Shown here in pieces: positions 33,071-45,340 of a DNA stretch of 64,000 bases (within the stretch, counting starts at the first letter, position 1; the number at the start of each line of letters is the position of its first letter). The notes below the pieces were generated by a model. That model did no database searches. It saw nothing but the letters and a program-made list of their open reading frames with translations, and was not told where the DNA came from. The stretch lies in the NCBI GenBank assembly GCA_018340805.1, contig JACMZG010001870.1:50850118-50914117 (forward strand), written 5' to 3'. A program made the position numbers and the translations under genes. The stretch is from Microvelia longipes (taxonomy: Eukaryota > Arthropoda > Insecta > Hemiptera > Veliidae).

Positions 33071-33966
33071 TGCAAGTTAAGCAGTGACTTGAAGGAAACA
33101 AATTTTAAAATGGTTAATAATAACAATATTTAATGAATCTATAAAGCAATTATATTATTAAATAACAACAATAAACACCATATTTGTATGAATAACATAC
33201 AAACGGGAAGACAATGCAGTCAGTGGAGGAAGTGGAGTGGTGGGGGAGAGGGGGGGGGGGTAGCGGGGTTATCTTCTCTTTGATTTACTTCTTAATTAAT
33301 GTAAATATTGGTTTGAGTTTTGTCTGTCCATACGATATACTGCTTCTTACACTCACTAGAGAGGGAAATAGCATTTACAGTGCGAGTTCACAAAACCGTA
33401 TATGGACCTTACATTGGGAGGACTAAATAAATAAATTTTACCTATCAAGGTCTATTTCTGATAAGTAAACACGGTATAAAAACCCAAAGGAAACCTGCTC
33501 AGGGCTGATCTATTGATCATATTGTATTAAATACAGACACTGATGTCAAATCCAATGCCTTCATGATAATACTGAGAAATAATATTCATCTCTTTACTCT
33601 ATTTATTATTTAAACAGGAAGGGTTATATTTACACTAAGCTTACTATAACTCAAACCTCATCATAATCCTCGTATAGATTATATATAAAACAAAGTAACC
33701 TTACTGTAACCAATCAATAGGTTATACTAATTAACTGTGTCACTAAGAAGGTTATAAATCCTAAACTGTGTTAATAATCCTTATATGTATACCAGGGATT
33801 TATAGTTTAATTTTCTACAAAGGATAACATACGTAACATGTGTAGCGTATCAGGTCTGTTTTAACTTGAATAACCTTTTCTTTACGTCATAAATAAAAGA
33901 GGTTTCAAATTTTAAAAGAATTTTCATGAGAAAATTACACTTATGAGGTTAGAAAGAGGATTTGCT
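33071..33966. other. stretch without recognised genes; G run
   Basis: A G-rich patch at 33228-33268 (GGTGGGGGAGAGGGGGGG) could form a G-quadruplex. Nothing else supported. Confidence 0.4.
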
Positions 33967-34105
33967 AAACTAAATGTTAATGCATTGACAAAAATTATGT
34001 TTTATTTTATTTATTGTGCTTTCCTAAATAAATATTTAAATTTATTTAGACCTTAAGCGAGCGAAGCGAGTTACTTCAAACATAATAAATAAGGGTTCTT
34101 ATCAA
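33967..34105 (-). repeat. R6 dispersed repeat, minus copy
   Basis: Reverse complement of 6020-6215: CTAAATGTTAATGCATTGAC, TGCTTTCCTAAATAAATATT, CCTTAAGCGAGCGAAGCGAG, GTTACTTCAAA. GCGAAGC lies at 34061-34067. Confidence 0.7.
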
Positions 34106-34515
34106 CCTAGCGAGCGAAGCAAGCCTCTATTACTATATATAATTTTTAATTGCAACAATCTAGCAAGTTCTTCTTAACGTATCATAATCATGTGAGGCTC
34201 TTTTCCGATATTCACTCATATATTTGTAGCAACCTAGTGAGCTTCTCTTTTAAATGCACCTAAAATTACCTTTTAGTAATTTTGCGAGCGCACCGAGCTT
34301 AATTGCATATGCGTGCATATAAATTTATGGCAATCTAGCGAGCTCTTCTTCTATATCCACGTATATAATTAAAGCAATTTAGCGATCGAAGAAAGTTCTT
34401 TTTAATGTACCTAATATCAGCAATTTTGCGAGCCAAGCTATCCTTGTCAATCAATAAAAAAATAAAATTAAAAATAAATTATTTTTTTATTCTATTTGCT
34501 AGCGAAGCGATTCTG
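34106..34515 (+). repeat. degenerate repeats with GCGAGC-type motif
   Basis: AACCTAGCGAGCGAAGCAAG, CAATCTAGCAAGTTCTTCTT, CAACCTAGTGAGCTTCTC, GCAATCTAGCGAGCTCTTCT and CAATTTAGCGATCGAAG recur about every 60-90 bp. This looks like an old, decayed tandem array of a GCAA-TCTAGCGAGC unit. Confidence 0.5.
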
Positions 34516-35564
34516 TTGGCAATTAACTGTATTTGATGTATTCTTTTGACGTGTTCCCATTATTTTATTACAATAATACACATTAAATTTTCAATAATTT
34601 GCAGTGCGGGTCAATCTAACTTCTTAAATTTTCCAGGGGGGGTCAAGTGACCCGTTTGACCCCTCCTGCGGACACCCATGAACACAATGCTTTTCCTAAA
34701 TAGTATTTAATCATGAAGATTTAGTACAAAAATGTAATCTAATATTTTTGTCATTAATGTTAGGAGAGAAGTTAAGTATTCGCTAAAACTTTTCTCATGA
34801 AGCTCTTAGTATGGTAAACGTTCACGTGGGGAAATCTGTTAATGTGAAGTTTTCTCATATTATTCGTAATGAAGAGTTTACGTTCTGTTGTATAATTCAT
34901 CAAAAATTTAAAAAAATTGCAATTTTAGTGAGACAGAGTTTTTAAAAGAAAATATTGTTTAAATTAAATAAATATTGTAGGAGAGAACTTGACAGTCGTC
35001 GCGGTAGAAATGTAAATGCTTTATGTCGTATTTTACTTCTTCATCTCATATAAGGGGAATGGGATCATGGTAATAGTATTTGCACAATTACTTTTTATTG
35101 CATTATCTTTAAGTAAGTATAAAAGAACACCCTGTAAAATATTAGAATGAAAAAACTAATACTTTTGATGATACAGCAAAAAAGGAAAAATATATTTAAA
35201 CATGTTCTTTTGGCGGGAAAACTGCCTGACATTGTATACCTGGAGCATGGAATTGTTTTGTTTCAGTCTTTTGTTACATTCTATTGAACTGTAAGCAACT
35301 GTTAACCTTACAATATTTCTAACTAAAACCCCCATCTGTACCTTAAACGACCCAACCTTTAGAACGTTCCGTTTTCACCCCACTCTCTCACCCATTCCCT
35401 ATCTTCTCTTCTTTAAATGCTTATTTCGACTATTTAAAATTAAATTAAATATTTTTTTACATCTTAATATATTTTCTAATATAATATAGTATTATTATAT
35501 TTTTTAACCATATAATTAATGAGCAACAAAGTTTTTTTGGAAAAATGAAAATACTCTATTAAAT
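34516..35564. other. stretch without recognised features
   Basis: AT-rich; TCCAGGGGGGGTCAAGTGAC near 34635 is followed by CCCGTTTGACCCC, a short inverted pair. No gene. Confidence 0.4.
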
Positions 35565-36190
35565 GTGACGCCAACTTTTTTACTTTTCTTCATTTGCACC
35601 GTAGGTAAGCAGGAAAGTATTGTGTTTGCAAAAGAACGAAACCGGGATGTCACCTAAATTATCCGTTTCAGGTGTTTTAAGGCCTCCTAAATGGTTTTCT
35701 CAAAGTTGTCTGTCTGTATGTTTGTGTGTGTGTGTCTGTTATCATCGTACCTCCCAGTGTCTTTATGCTAGAGAGTTAAAACTTCATACGAAAATCAGTC
35801 TATAGGTGCTAATCGAACGTCATTAACCCGCAATTAATTGCGAGCAAAAATTTCGAAAAATCATGAAACGCAGAAAAATGATGCAATGAATTTGAGATCT
35901 GGCCCACATGTAGCCTTTAAGAGACTACCTTTTGTACCAAATTTCATCTTATCAGCTTTAGTTCAATTTTTATCAAATGGCTTGTGTAAATTTTTTTTTA
36001 AAATCGTAAAATAATCCATTTTTACTTTTCCTCCTTTATATCATAGGTATATAGGAAAAGTATTGTGTTAGTTAAAAAATCCGAAGCCGGGATGTCCCCG
36101 AAATGATCAGTTTCAGGCGTTTTTAAGACTGTCTGTTATCATCGCAGCTCCTAGTGTATTTATGCTAGAAAGTTGAAGCTTTGTTGTAAA
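35565..36190 (-). mobile_element. R3 element, two minus pieces in tandem
   Basis: The terminus (TTTACTTTTC..GGAAAGTATTGTGTTTG) and TCAGGTGTTTTAAGGCCTCC, a GTGTGTGTGTG tract, ATGCTAGAGAGTTAAAACTT and ATTTCGAAAAATCATGAAAC are present to about 36000. At 36015 the same terminus starts again (TAGGAAAAGTATTGTG) and runs to 36186, where it abuts R1 copy B. Either two insertions or a tandem duplication. Confidence 0.7.
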
Positions 36191-36193
36191 CTT

Positions 36194-37208
36194 AGAATAA
36201 TACTATATATAGAAGGAGCACTACTGATAACACGAAAGGCGGTTCACTGGTGCAACTAAGTAATGCTGCCACCCTTACAATATACAATTTTCTAAAAAAA
36301 AGTTGGCAATACTTTCGGTTGCTGAATTATTATGTTGTATTATTAATTAATGATTGATTATAAATAAAATAATCATATAAATAGCGGTGCATTACAATAT
36401 TTTAAGCATTTTAAATTGTAGTAATAAATAAATAAAGTTTAACGTAGTTTAACGTATTTATTAAAATTATATATAAAAAGTAGTCCTCGTCAACTAAATG
36501 TAGATTTTTGTATTCCGCCACCCTTTTTGCCATCTAAGACCAGTTTTATTAAATACTCAGCAGGTGTTTAAAGTTATAAAGGCGCGGTCGAATAACTAGA
36601 ACGTTGGATCACCAACAAACTTTTTTTATAATTTTTTTTTTCAAAAATTTCAGTAATTAGCCAGATTTGTGATAAATGATGCCTATTTCCGTAATCTGCA
36701 CGCTCTTTTGGTTAATCTCAAAGAGTATTTACATTCACTCAACGATTTATTTTTAATCTAACTTGGTACATACATAACTACTGTTAGACGTCAATGTAAA
36801 CAAATATAACACAAAATATTGACGTCTAACAGTAGTAATGTATGTACCAAGTTAGATTAAAAATAAATCGTTGAGTGAATGTAAATACTCTTTGAGATTA
36901 ACCAAAAGAGCGTGCAGATTACGGAAATAGGCTTCATTTATCACAAATCCGGCTAATTACTGAAAATTTTGAAAAAAAATTATAAAAAAAGTTCGTTGGT
37001 GATCCAACGTTCTAGATATTCGACCGCGCCTTATTATATTTGTTCTTTACGATCTTTCTTCATTAATAGATATTTATGACAAATATTTAAAATAATGTTT
37101 TGTTGTCAGATTGGCAGCATTACTTAGTTGCACTAGTCAACCGGCTTTCGTGTTATCAGTGGAATTACATTGTGTTTACGGTCCTGTGCTCCTTCCATAT
37201 ATAGTAAG
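36194..37208. mobile_element. R1 element, copy B, containing R11
   Basis: Left end AGAATAATACTATATATAGA and right end TCCTTCCATATATAGTAAGG. Inner blocks AGTAATGCTGCCACC and GGCAGCATTACTTAG are inverted partners. R11 occupies 36580-37031. Without it this copy is about 560 bp, similar to copy C. Confidence 0.8.
36580..37031. mobile_element. R11 fold-back MITE, copy 2 (nested in R1)
   Basis: AGGCGCGGTCGAATAACT at the left and GATATTCGACCGCGCCT at the right; arms of about 215 bp, nearly identical to the copy at 11560-12044. R1 copy A shows the uninterrupted sequence AAGTTATTATATTTGTTC at 674-691, which proves insertion into R1. Confidence 0.85.
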
Positions 37209-38625
37209 GATATATAGAAGGATATATCTAAGGTTGTAAATATTTCTAACTACTAGTTTTAAATGGCATTACAAACATAACCTCCTCTAAATAAATGACT
37301 ATCGGGCATGTTTTTTTTTCAATGATGGTTAAAAAAGGAAATAAGGAAGATTCGATCGAACGGGTTTAATTATTTTGAAACAGAATGTGACATTTCATAT
37401 TCCACACCAGTCTGTAGTTCTCTGTCTACAAAATTCAAATGCTCTAAATGGAAGAAAAGCAATTAGAAGATGAGGATAAAAGAAAAGATGGGATCAGAAT
37501 GAAATGAAAAGGGGAGAAAATAGATTAAAAATAGATAAAGTATAGAGGAATAAAAGCAGAAAAAAGATAAAAAATTCGGAATGAAATGAATGAAGAAAAA
37601 TAAGGGTAAAAGAAAGAAAGAAGATGAGGAATAAGGAAGAAGATGAAAAAGAATAAATGATAGAGGAAGAGAAGGAAAAAGAATACATAAAAAGGAAGAT
37701 AAAAAGAAATGGGTAAGGAAACACATAAATGATGATAAGTGAATGATAAAAGAAGATAAAGAAGATTCGAGATACTTATTAAGGTGATACTTGTCGTTAC
37801 AAAACAAGGAAGCTTAGATTCATACTTGGCAGCATGCTTTAGAACAAACAAGACATGACATTACGTATATGTTATTTGGCGAAACCCTTAATGCACAAAA
37901 ATGACTTATTCTCTTAGAGATTACAGTCTGATATATATTTGAATATAATTTATCTGGCGGAGACATTTTGAAAGCAAAAGACATGTGAAAGATTTTGGCC
38001 GGGTCGTAATATTTTCATATTCCATTTATAAACCTTCTTTTGGTGTTTTTTTCAAAGGATGATGTACAAATTCCATTGTATATTTGGTGATAACATTTTT
38101 CATGTATTATCTATCTGTAATGGGTCCTCGTATTATTCTATCTATATTAATATACTTTTTGCGAATATATTTTAGCTTAGATAATCTAAAGTAATATCTA
38201 AAAAAACCATAAAATGAAAAGAGTAAAAACTAAATGAAAAATCTTTTCAAATCCATGCCCAATGTTTAATTAAAAAAATATTAAATTTATAATTATTTTT
38301 TGACATATATATATTTTTTTTAAAAAACGTCATCAGTTAGATTAATATATTATAATAAACAGATTATTTTACTTATAAATGTAATTTGGTTTATGTATTT
38401 AAGAATATATAAGACATGTTAGGTGCAGGTATATTTTCATTTCGGTTGGAATATCTGAAGAATTCTCTAAATTATTTCGGCAATTTTTTAAGGAAAGAAA
38501 ATAATCTATCAAAAGCATCTATGTAAATTTTTGATATCGAAACATATCACTTTTTTGAAAGGTTTTACGGGACTTACAATAATAGTTTCACACCTATAAG
38601 AATTGAATGATTTCTACTTGTTGGA
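37209..38625. other. stretch without recognised genes
   Basis: At 37440-37760 a purine-rich plus strand (AAGAAAGAAGATGAGGAATA-like) gives long minus-strand open frames of F, S and L residues. These are composition artefacts, not genes. Confidence 0.45.
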
Positions 38626-38700
38626 ACTGTTGTATCATTCGGCATTCGACATTGCTGATGCTTCGATTGAATGTCATGTTCCACTGTTTCGTTAGATCCA
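38626..38700 (+). repeat. diverged relative of the R10-nested palindrome arm
   Basis: GTATCATTCGGCATTCGACA, GATGCTTCGATTGAATGTCA and TGTTTCGTTAGATC resemble the arm at about 62930-63003. Confidence 0.5.
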
Positions 38701-38711
38701 ATAACTGCTTT

Positions 38712-38820
38712 TAATATAACCGTAGTATAATAGTATAACCGATGTATAATAGTATAACCGTTTTATAATAGTATAACCGTTGTATAATAGTATAATTGTG
38801 GTATAATATATAATATAACC
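38712..38820 (+). repeat. 19-bp minisatellite, about 5 copies
   Basis: Units of GTATAATAGTATAACCGTT with one- to two-base changes. Confidence 0.8.
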
Positions 38821-40082
38821 AAATACGGCAAGATTGCTATCTTGGCAATACTAAATTGGAACATACCATTATAGGAATCATTTCTGCAACTAAATTCCGA
38901 TATTTTTTCAAGACCTTTACTTCTCCCAGACAATATATATTTGAATTCATCAAGTTCAAGATAACCAGAGCTGACAGACCACACTCCTCCTAAATCTGTT
39001 CAACTTTAACCTAAGTCGTACAGCTATAACTGCTTCTTAAAACGTAATAAATTATAAATAAAACAATGTAAATAGTTTGAAACCATAAGTACATATAAAC
39101 TTTATCCAACATATCTTTCAAATTAACAATAATTTACATTCATGCAATGTTAAATAATTCCATACATGTTGTGATGTGTTATTTGCATGTTAAGAAATGT
39201 TAAATTCTTATCAATAATACCTTCTATTATCGAGGATATGTTCGCTAGCTTCAACTAAATGTTTACTTATTATAGGAGAATATATTCATAAATCTGTACA
39301 TTTTATTTATTTGTCATATTTTTTTTTTAATTTCAATCATTTTTTGAAACGCATTTAAGAAGATATATAATTACAGAATTTATTATTAAAATAATCCAAC
39401 GATACATGTATTTTATTTTTTGTATTTTTAATAATAAGCACTCTATTTATCGCCTGACATATAAGTAGAAAGGAATCAATTATTGTTGTCACCGTATCTA
39501 TCTCAATACGGAGAAAATGTTAATCCCATTGTGGAAAATTTTTATCTTAATATGCAAAAGGAGAAAATCTTCTTGGGTTTTCTTTAAATTTGAAACTTTA
39601 CTAACTCTGTGAATTGCGAGGAACATTGGTACAATATCTGTATTCAAATGTAGCTTTTTAACTTACGTGTAGTTTTCATCCTTAAATTTAAAACTTCAGC
39701 GAAGTATTATTTCCTGCTATAAAAGGATGTTCTTGAGTTAAAAATATAATATTGCAAAACCTAAACCTCGTTTTCCGCGATTTATATAATGTAAATCTTT
39801 ATATAAATCGAGGAAGACTAAGTCAGAAGAATTCTAATTGCACTCCACGACCTTACAATATTAATTAATTATTAATATTGTATGGTCGCGAAACTCTATT
39901 CGAATTTTTCTTAATCATTTTCCGCCGAAGCGTTAGAAAAAGAAACCTTTCTAACTGAAATTCAAATCCTGGTTCTTCGGACAATAGGTTCTACTCAGCA
40001 GAAAGGATATGAGCTGTACCTTAGCAATTTTACAATCTGTAGTGGCATACATAGATTATTATAGGTCTATATAAGGCTTTAA
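38821..40082. other. stretch without recognised features
   Basis: AT-rich. At 39850-39890, TTACAATATTAATTAATTAT and TAATATTGTATGGTCG form a small palindrome around the complementary CGACCTTAC. No gene. Confidence 0.4.
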
Positions 40083-40164
40083 CATATAGCTTATTAACTT
40101 TAATTTTTTATATATAGCTCATAACCGATGCAGGCTGATGGACCCTAATGGATCAAAAAGTCTG

Positions 40165-40245
<81 letters not shown>

Positions 40246-41262
40246 AAATATTCTTATTTTTTTAAAATTACATATTTACAATAATTGATGTATTCATTAT
40301 AAAATACCTCTCGCATGAGGTCTTGAAAAAGACCTGCGCCGCAAGAGGGAAATCTACGCAACTTTTCTCTCTATATTCTCTTCTTTATAAGAATATTATT
40401 TTATTTGTTTTGGTAATTTATAACTTATTTAGATAGAAATAAAAATAAAAATTCTAATTATTCTAATAATTTAATGATTTTTAAACAGGTTAGTTATAAG
40501 ATTCAGGTAATTATTATTAGGTTAGTAGGTTATTAGGTTATTAGTTGTTAGTATTATTTACATTTATGTGGTTCGTTAGGTTAGTATGTTTGTTAGTTAT
40601 AGTCATTATTTTTAGCTTTTTGATTTCTTTGTGAAGAATTTTTGGCTTTTATTTTTAATTAGTGTTTTTGTCTAGGTCGTTTAGTAAGTGCTGTTTGACT
40701 GTCTGTTTAAAAGTTTCTATTTTACTAATTTGTTTAATTTCTGTAGATAAGTTGTTGTGAAGTAGAGCAGCTTGGTACATCCAGTGTCTTTGTCCTGCAG
40801 AGGTTTTCCTGTATGGTAGTCCGTAGAGTCTTTGAATCTCAGTCCTTGTAGTTCTTCCGTGACTCACTGTAAGTAGTGTATGTTTGCCAGTCTTAATTCT
40901 GTTCAAGCAAGTATAGTCAAATAGTTGTTGAATCGGGAGTATGTTAAGTTTTCTATAGAGTGGAATACTATGTTCTGTCATATTTTTCTTCAGTAACGTC
41001 TTTATTAAAAGTTTTTGTGTAATGAAGACCTGGGTTTTAACTGTTTGAGAGGCTGCTCCCCATGCTAAAATACCATATTGTAATATAGATTCAACTAATC
41101 CATAGTACACAGCTTTCATTTGATTTATAGTACATAAGTCCCTTAGCTTTCTAAATATGTAAACAATTTGTCGAAGTCTAGTTGTTAGTATAGTCAAGTG
41201 AGGTTTCCATTTTAAAGTTGGTCTATATATATATACATAAATATTATATATATATATTATAT

Positions 41263-41294
<32 letters not shown>

Positions 41295-41418
41295 ATATAT
41301 ATATATATATATAGATATTTATATATGAACGGACTTTTTGATCCATTAGGGTCCATCTGCCAGCTTCTGTTATGACTATATATTGAAATATTAAAGTTAA
41401 CAAGCTATATATTATATT
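40083..41418. mobile_element. inverted-repeat element with (AT)n core, hosting a LINE
   Basis: The left arm 40083-40170 (TATAGCTTATTAACTTTAAT, then ATGGACCCTAATGGATCAAA) returns inverted at 41330-41418 (TTTGATCCATTAGGGTCCAT, then TTAAAGTTAACAAGCTATAT). Both arms run into (AT)n tracts (40166-40243 and 41223-41330), and a LINE fragment lies between the tracts. It looks like a small palindromic MITE whose AT core was the LINE target. Confidence 0.7.
40310..41222 (-). pseudogene. non-LTR retrotransposon reverse transcriptase C-terminus
   Basis: The minus-strand frame ending at 40655 reads LKWKPHLTILTTRLRQIVYI, then KAVYYGLVESILQYGILAWG, QVFITQKLLIKTLLKKN, PLYRKLNILPIQQLFDYTCL and a basic C-terminus to KQTVKQHLLNDLDKN. 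This is the thumb and C-terminal part of a LINE ORF2 (Jockey/CR1/R1-type; clade uncertain), about 190 codons with no internal stop. A 3' UTR continues to about 40310 with a GGTCTTTTTC/GACCTC hairpin. It is 5'-truncated at the (AT)n tract; the Tyr-Ile start of the open frame belongs to the microsatellite, not to the protein. Confidence 0.85.
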
Positions 41419-41659
41419 TGTGCTTGCGTTTGTTTAATAAATTGTCATTAAACGAATATCTAAAATTGTCAGAAAAGAAAATATGACAAAATTAAGTTTC
41501 CGCACTTATTTTTAGGAGGAAAAATCGTATTCCTTCCTGATTGTAAAAATAAGGGAGGGAACAAAAATCAGGCGGAAAGTGATTTACTTCTAATGTAAAA
41601 AGTAAAATTAAATATATTTAATTTAAGAAAGATTTTAAACTAAGCAATACTTTGTAGTT

Positions 41660-42380
41660 ATTAATAAAATAAAAGATTTGTATATATAAATAAAATAAAA
41701 GTTATATTGATTTGTATATATAAAATAAAATAAAAGTTATATATGATTTGTATATATAAATAAAATAAAAGTTATATATGATTTGTATATATGAATAAAA
41801 TAAAAGTTATATTTGATTTGTATATATAAATAAAATAAAAGTTATATATGATTTGTATATATGAATAAAATAAAAGTTATATTTGATTTGTATATAAATA
41901 AAATAAAAGTATATATGATTTGTATATATGAATAAAATAAAAGTTATATATGATTTTATATATGAATAAAATAAAAGTTATATATGATTTGTATATATAA
42001 ATAAAATAAAAGTTATATATGATTTGTATTTTTTTTTTTAAATTTACCATAACAGTATCCCTGCTATGGCTGTTTATTTTCTAAACATGCACCGCTTTCG
42101 CATAACATGTTGATCTTTTATCTTCTTTTTTGCATTTTCATTTTATTTTAGCTGTAGCATTTGGTTCAAGAATAATTATGATTCTTTTTTTTTTCTTTTC
42201 TTTAATTGTAATCTTCTTTCTTTTTGTAGCAATCTTCTGTTTATCATTATTTATCATTTAAGTTTTGATGAATTTAATATTTTAAATTGTATATATAAAT
42301 AAAATAAAAGTTATATATCATTTGTATATATAAATAAAATAAAAGTTATATATGATTTGTATATATGAATAAAATAGAAG
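41660..42380 (+). repeat. 34-35-bp minisatellite, about 13 copies, split by an insert
   Basis: Unit GATTTGTATATATAAATAAA plus ATAAAAGTTATATAT. It runs to 42029, is interrupted, and resumes at 42287-42380. Confidence 0.9.
42024..42292 (-). mobile_element. retroposed sequence inserted in the minisatellite
   Basis: Starts on the plus strand with an 11-T run (42029-42039), i.e. a poly(A) end on the minus strand, and is flanked by TTGTAT at 42024-42029 and 42287-42292. The 257-bp body is not repeat-like and has no recognised coding content; it could be a truncated LINE 3' end or a processed RNA copy. Confidence 0.6.
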
Positions 42381-42499
42381 CTCTATTTGTTACAATGTTC
42401 TTTCTACTAGAGGAAAAATCTTGTACGTATCACGGGAGAAAACAGTCATTACTCACGTCTTTAATTTCTTAACTTAAAGAGTAATATGCTAGTAAAATA

Positions 42500-42600
42500 C
42501 TTGCTAGTTGCCTCGGCTCCGCCTCAGGAACCATCCCTATAAACCCCTCGGCTACGCCTCTGGGTTTAAACATAATGGTTCCCTCGGCAACAAAAAACCG
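42500..42600. repeat. nested GC-rich palindromes
   Basis: GGAACCAT..ATGGTTCC encloses AAACCCCTCGGCTACGCCTC followed by TGGGTTT, which itself pairs. CTCGGCTCCGCCTC, CTCGGCTACGCCTC and CCTCGGC repeat as short words. The overlapping 77-codon frame has no recognised domain. Confidence 0.55.
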
Positions 42601-45021
42601 GGGCGTAATGACTCTGTTTCCTCCCTTGGCACGTAAATAACTATTTCCTTTTTGCTTAAACACACAATATATTAATGAAGATATTACACAGTAATTAAGC
42701 ACAAAACTTCAATTATTCAGAAAACAAACGAATAAATTCTATTTTCAGTAAAATAAGTGCCGGGTCTCGTTAGTTATTAAATATACGTTTTAAGCATTTC
42801 AAACATAATTTGCAATTTATGTTCTAAAGCATTCAAAATTAATGCAGCGGGAAAATAGAAACAATTTAACTTTTTCAACAACAACAAAATATTGGTATTA
42901 AGGAGACCTTAATTGCGAAAATATCTGTGTTTTCATACCAATAAATAAGGGTAATTGATTACAATATAAATAGGGCTCTTTTTTATAATATTAAGGGCGG
43001 AAAGAGAGAGAAGTAGGCGGCCAGGAGTAGTTATTGATAAATTTTATCCCCTCTAAATTAGGAAAGTAAAATTTTGGCCGAATATAAAAATAATGAGTCC
43101 TTCCAAATGACATCGGTTTTCGTTGTCGTCTGCCTTAGTTTCCCTCTTTTTTTGTATCGCTACAAGGTTTTCCCGGTTTTTTTTTGGTAGAAATTTTTCT
43201 GGTACTTTCAAATTGTATTTCCTTTAGGCTTTTCCTTACAAACCTTTAATAAGTATTTTTCTATTATTGTTTATAATTGCTATTCTGGGAGATAGCAATT
43301 ATAAATAAGATACATACTGACTTAAAAATGAGTTAAAGATACTTTAGATCTAGAAATAAAAGATCTTTTTGAAAGTGTTTGATATAAAGTGGTTCAGACT
43401 TGGTTCTTTCACAAACTCTTTTGATGCTTAACAAAATAAAACTGAAACTTAAGCCAGTTAACCTACGTTTTTAAGTTACATGCTATCGGTCTAACTATTT
43501 CGAAGGTTTTACCTGCGCTCAAATCCTACTTTCCCATCTGCTTAAATTTTATCTAATTTGGATCAAAAACACAATAAAAAATAAATAATAGCATAGAAGA
43601 CAATTAACTTCTCCTATCACAACAAACCATTCATATACAATGTCAGATAACAACTAATTAAGTCTATAATTACAACAAATAATAAAATGCTAAGTATCAT
43701 AAAGTACAAAACAATTTAAAATTGTTTGCACACTCTCATGCAATACAATGAGGGTTTCATTACAATTGGTTTTTAGTTAATATTATTTCCACTAGAGTGC
43801 ATCGTAAGGCTTGTTTAAGATAGAAATTAGCCAGAAAGGGTCCCACACATTGCATTTAACGGATTAAAATTTACTTAATTGTATATATATTAATAAAATG
43901 ATGGTTTAAAGAGTTGAAATAAAAAAAATTAATACTTTATTATAAAGTCTAATACTGTAAGGAATTAATAAAGAAGAAGTTTTAATTATAATTAATATAT
44001 TTGTATTATTATTGTTTGACATATACAACGTCAAAGTTATAGAAATTGTTGTGGATTACCCCAGGGCTCTCAACTAGTCCTCCGTTTGTTTTCACTCTGT
44101 TTTTCTAATTATCTTTTTATTATCTCTTTACAGATGTGTGTGTGTTCCACGTGGTTCTGTGTTAGTATTAGTGTCTGTACGTGGTATATGAAGTTAGAAT
44201 ACATTTCATTGTCCGTATGCTTTACACCTGTGTAAATGTCTGGCTTATCTTGTGTATTCTAAAAGCTTTTTACTTACTAAAAGTATTGTATTATTGAGCA
44301 ACTATTTTTTTCTGCTATTGAAAAAGTTTTAAATGCAATTAAAATTATAATTATTCCAATTTTAAGCATTTGTATTAATTTTATTACATTAAAAAATATA
44401 CGAGAATAAGTTACTGTTTGAAAGTTAGTATTAGTATTATTAATTAGAATTTTACAATACTACTATTTCTGTTCTACTAGTCTGACCTTTTAAGCGATTT
44501 ATCATTTATTCAGATTGAACAACTTTTGAAATATACAAATTTGGAAGTGGAGGGGGTAAATTTTATAAATATAAAAATTTTTAATGAAGCGTTGTATCAC
44601 GGGGTCCGTTAAACAATTATATGAAGAATTTTTTGGAAAAGTCTAGACTAAGCCTACTTTAGTCTAAGTTCATTTATCAAAATTGCAGTTTTTGATTCTA
44701 TCGTTAAAAATAAAATATGATAAATCTTAGTTTGAAAAAATACAGGAGCTTTATCAAGAATGATGCTTTTTTGAAATTTTTTTGTCATTTGCACGTATTT
44801 TTAAGTCCTTAAGTCGGTTATACTATTAATCGGTTATACTATTACACCACCGTTATAATCTTAAGTCTTTAATACGGAAAGCTTGTTTTCATCAGTCTAT
44901 ATTTTCACTTTTTACAACAAAAATTAACCACATCATACCCAACTAAATCAATAAACTGACCATGAACTGCTGGCAATAAATTGCCAACTTTAAGGCCTCA
45001 TCATTATCAAAGCATTGATAA
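42601..45021. other. long stretch without recognised features
   Basis: AT-rich DNA. ATAATTGCTATTCTGGGAGA and TAGCAATTAT near 43272-43302 form one short palindrome. No gene, RNA or shared repeat seen. Confidence 0.4.
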
Positions 45022-45340
45022 GATGTCACCTGTGGTGTAATGGTTGAGGTACGCGGTAATACACAGAAGGAATGGACTTTAAACTTCTGAGTTTATTTAG
45101 TCATGGGTTCAATCCCAGTACGGAGTGAACCTCTCCGAGGTTCACTCCGTACAATTTGAGGGATACAAATTCAGCGTACCACGTCCTTTAGAAGGGACGT
45201 AAAGCCGGTGGTCTCTTTTGTCTAGATTAGATAAAATATACCTACACTTGAAATTAAAAGGAGTAGAACACTATCTTAGGGAGCTGACAAAAAGGGTCCA
45301 ACAACATGGCCTACTTGCCTGGTAGTTACTACCACTATAT
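45022..45340 (+). mobile_element. tRNA-derived SINE (family S-B)
   Basis: Head TGTGGTGTAATGGTTGAGGT (A box TGGTGTAATGG) and CATGGGTTCAATCCCAG (T stem and B box, near 45103-45120). A hairpin CGGAGTGAACCTC/GAGGTTCACTCCG follows, then CCTTTAGAAGGGACGTAAAG and CCGGTGGTCTC, then a tail with CTTAGGGAGCTGAC and GGCCTACTTGCC. The tail recurs on the minus strand at 47690-47785. Confidence 0.75.

Noticed and set aside
33214..33426. 70-codon frame with Gly run
   Set aside because: It depends on a G homopolymer of uncertain length and has no recognised content.
37463..37851. Three overlapping hydrophobic minus-strand frames resembling membrane proteins
   Set aside because: They come from a purine-rich plus strand (AAG/GAA/AGA), giving F, S and L codons in every frame. 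No start context or conservation signal.
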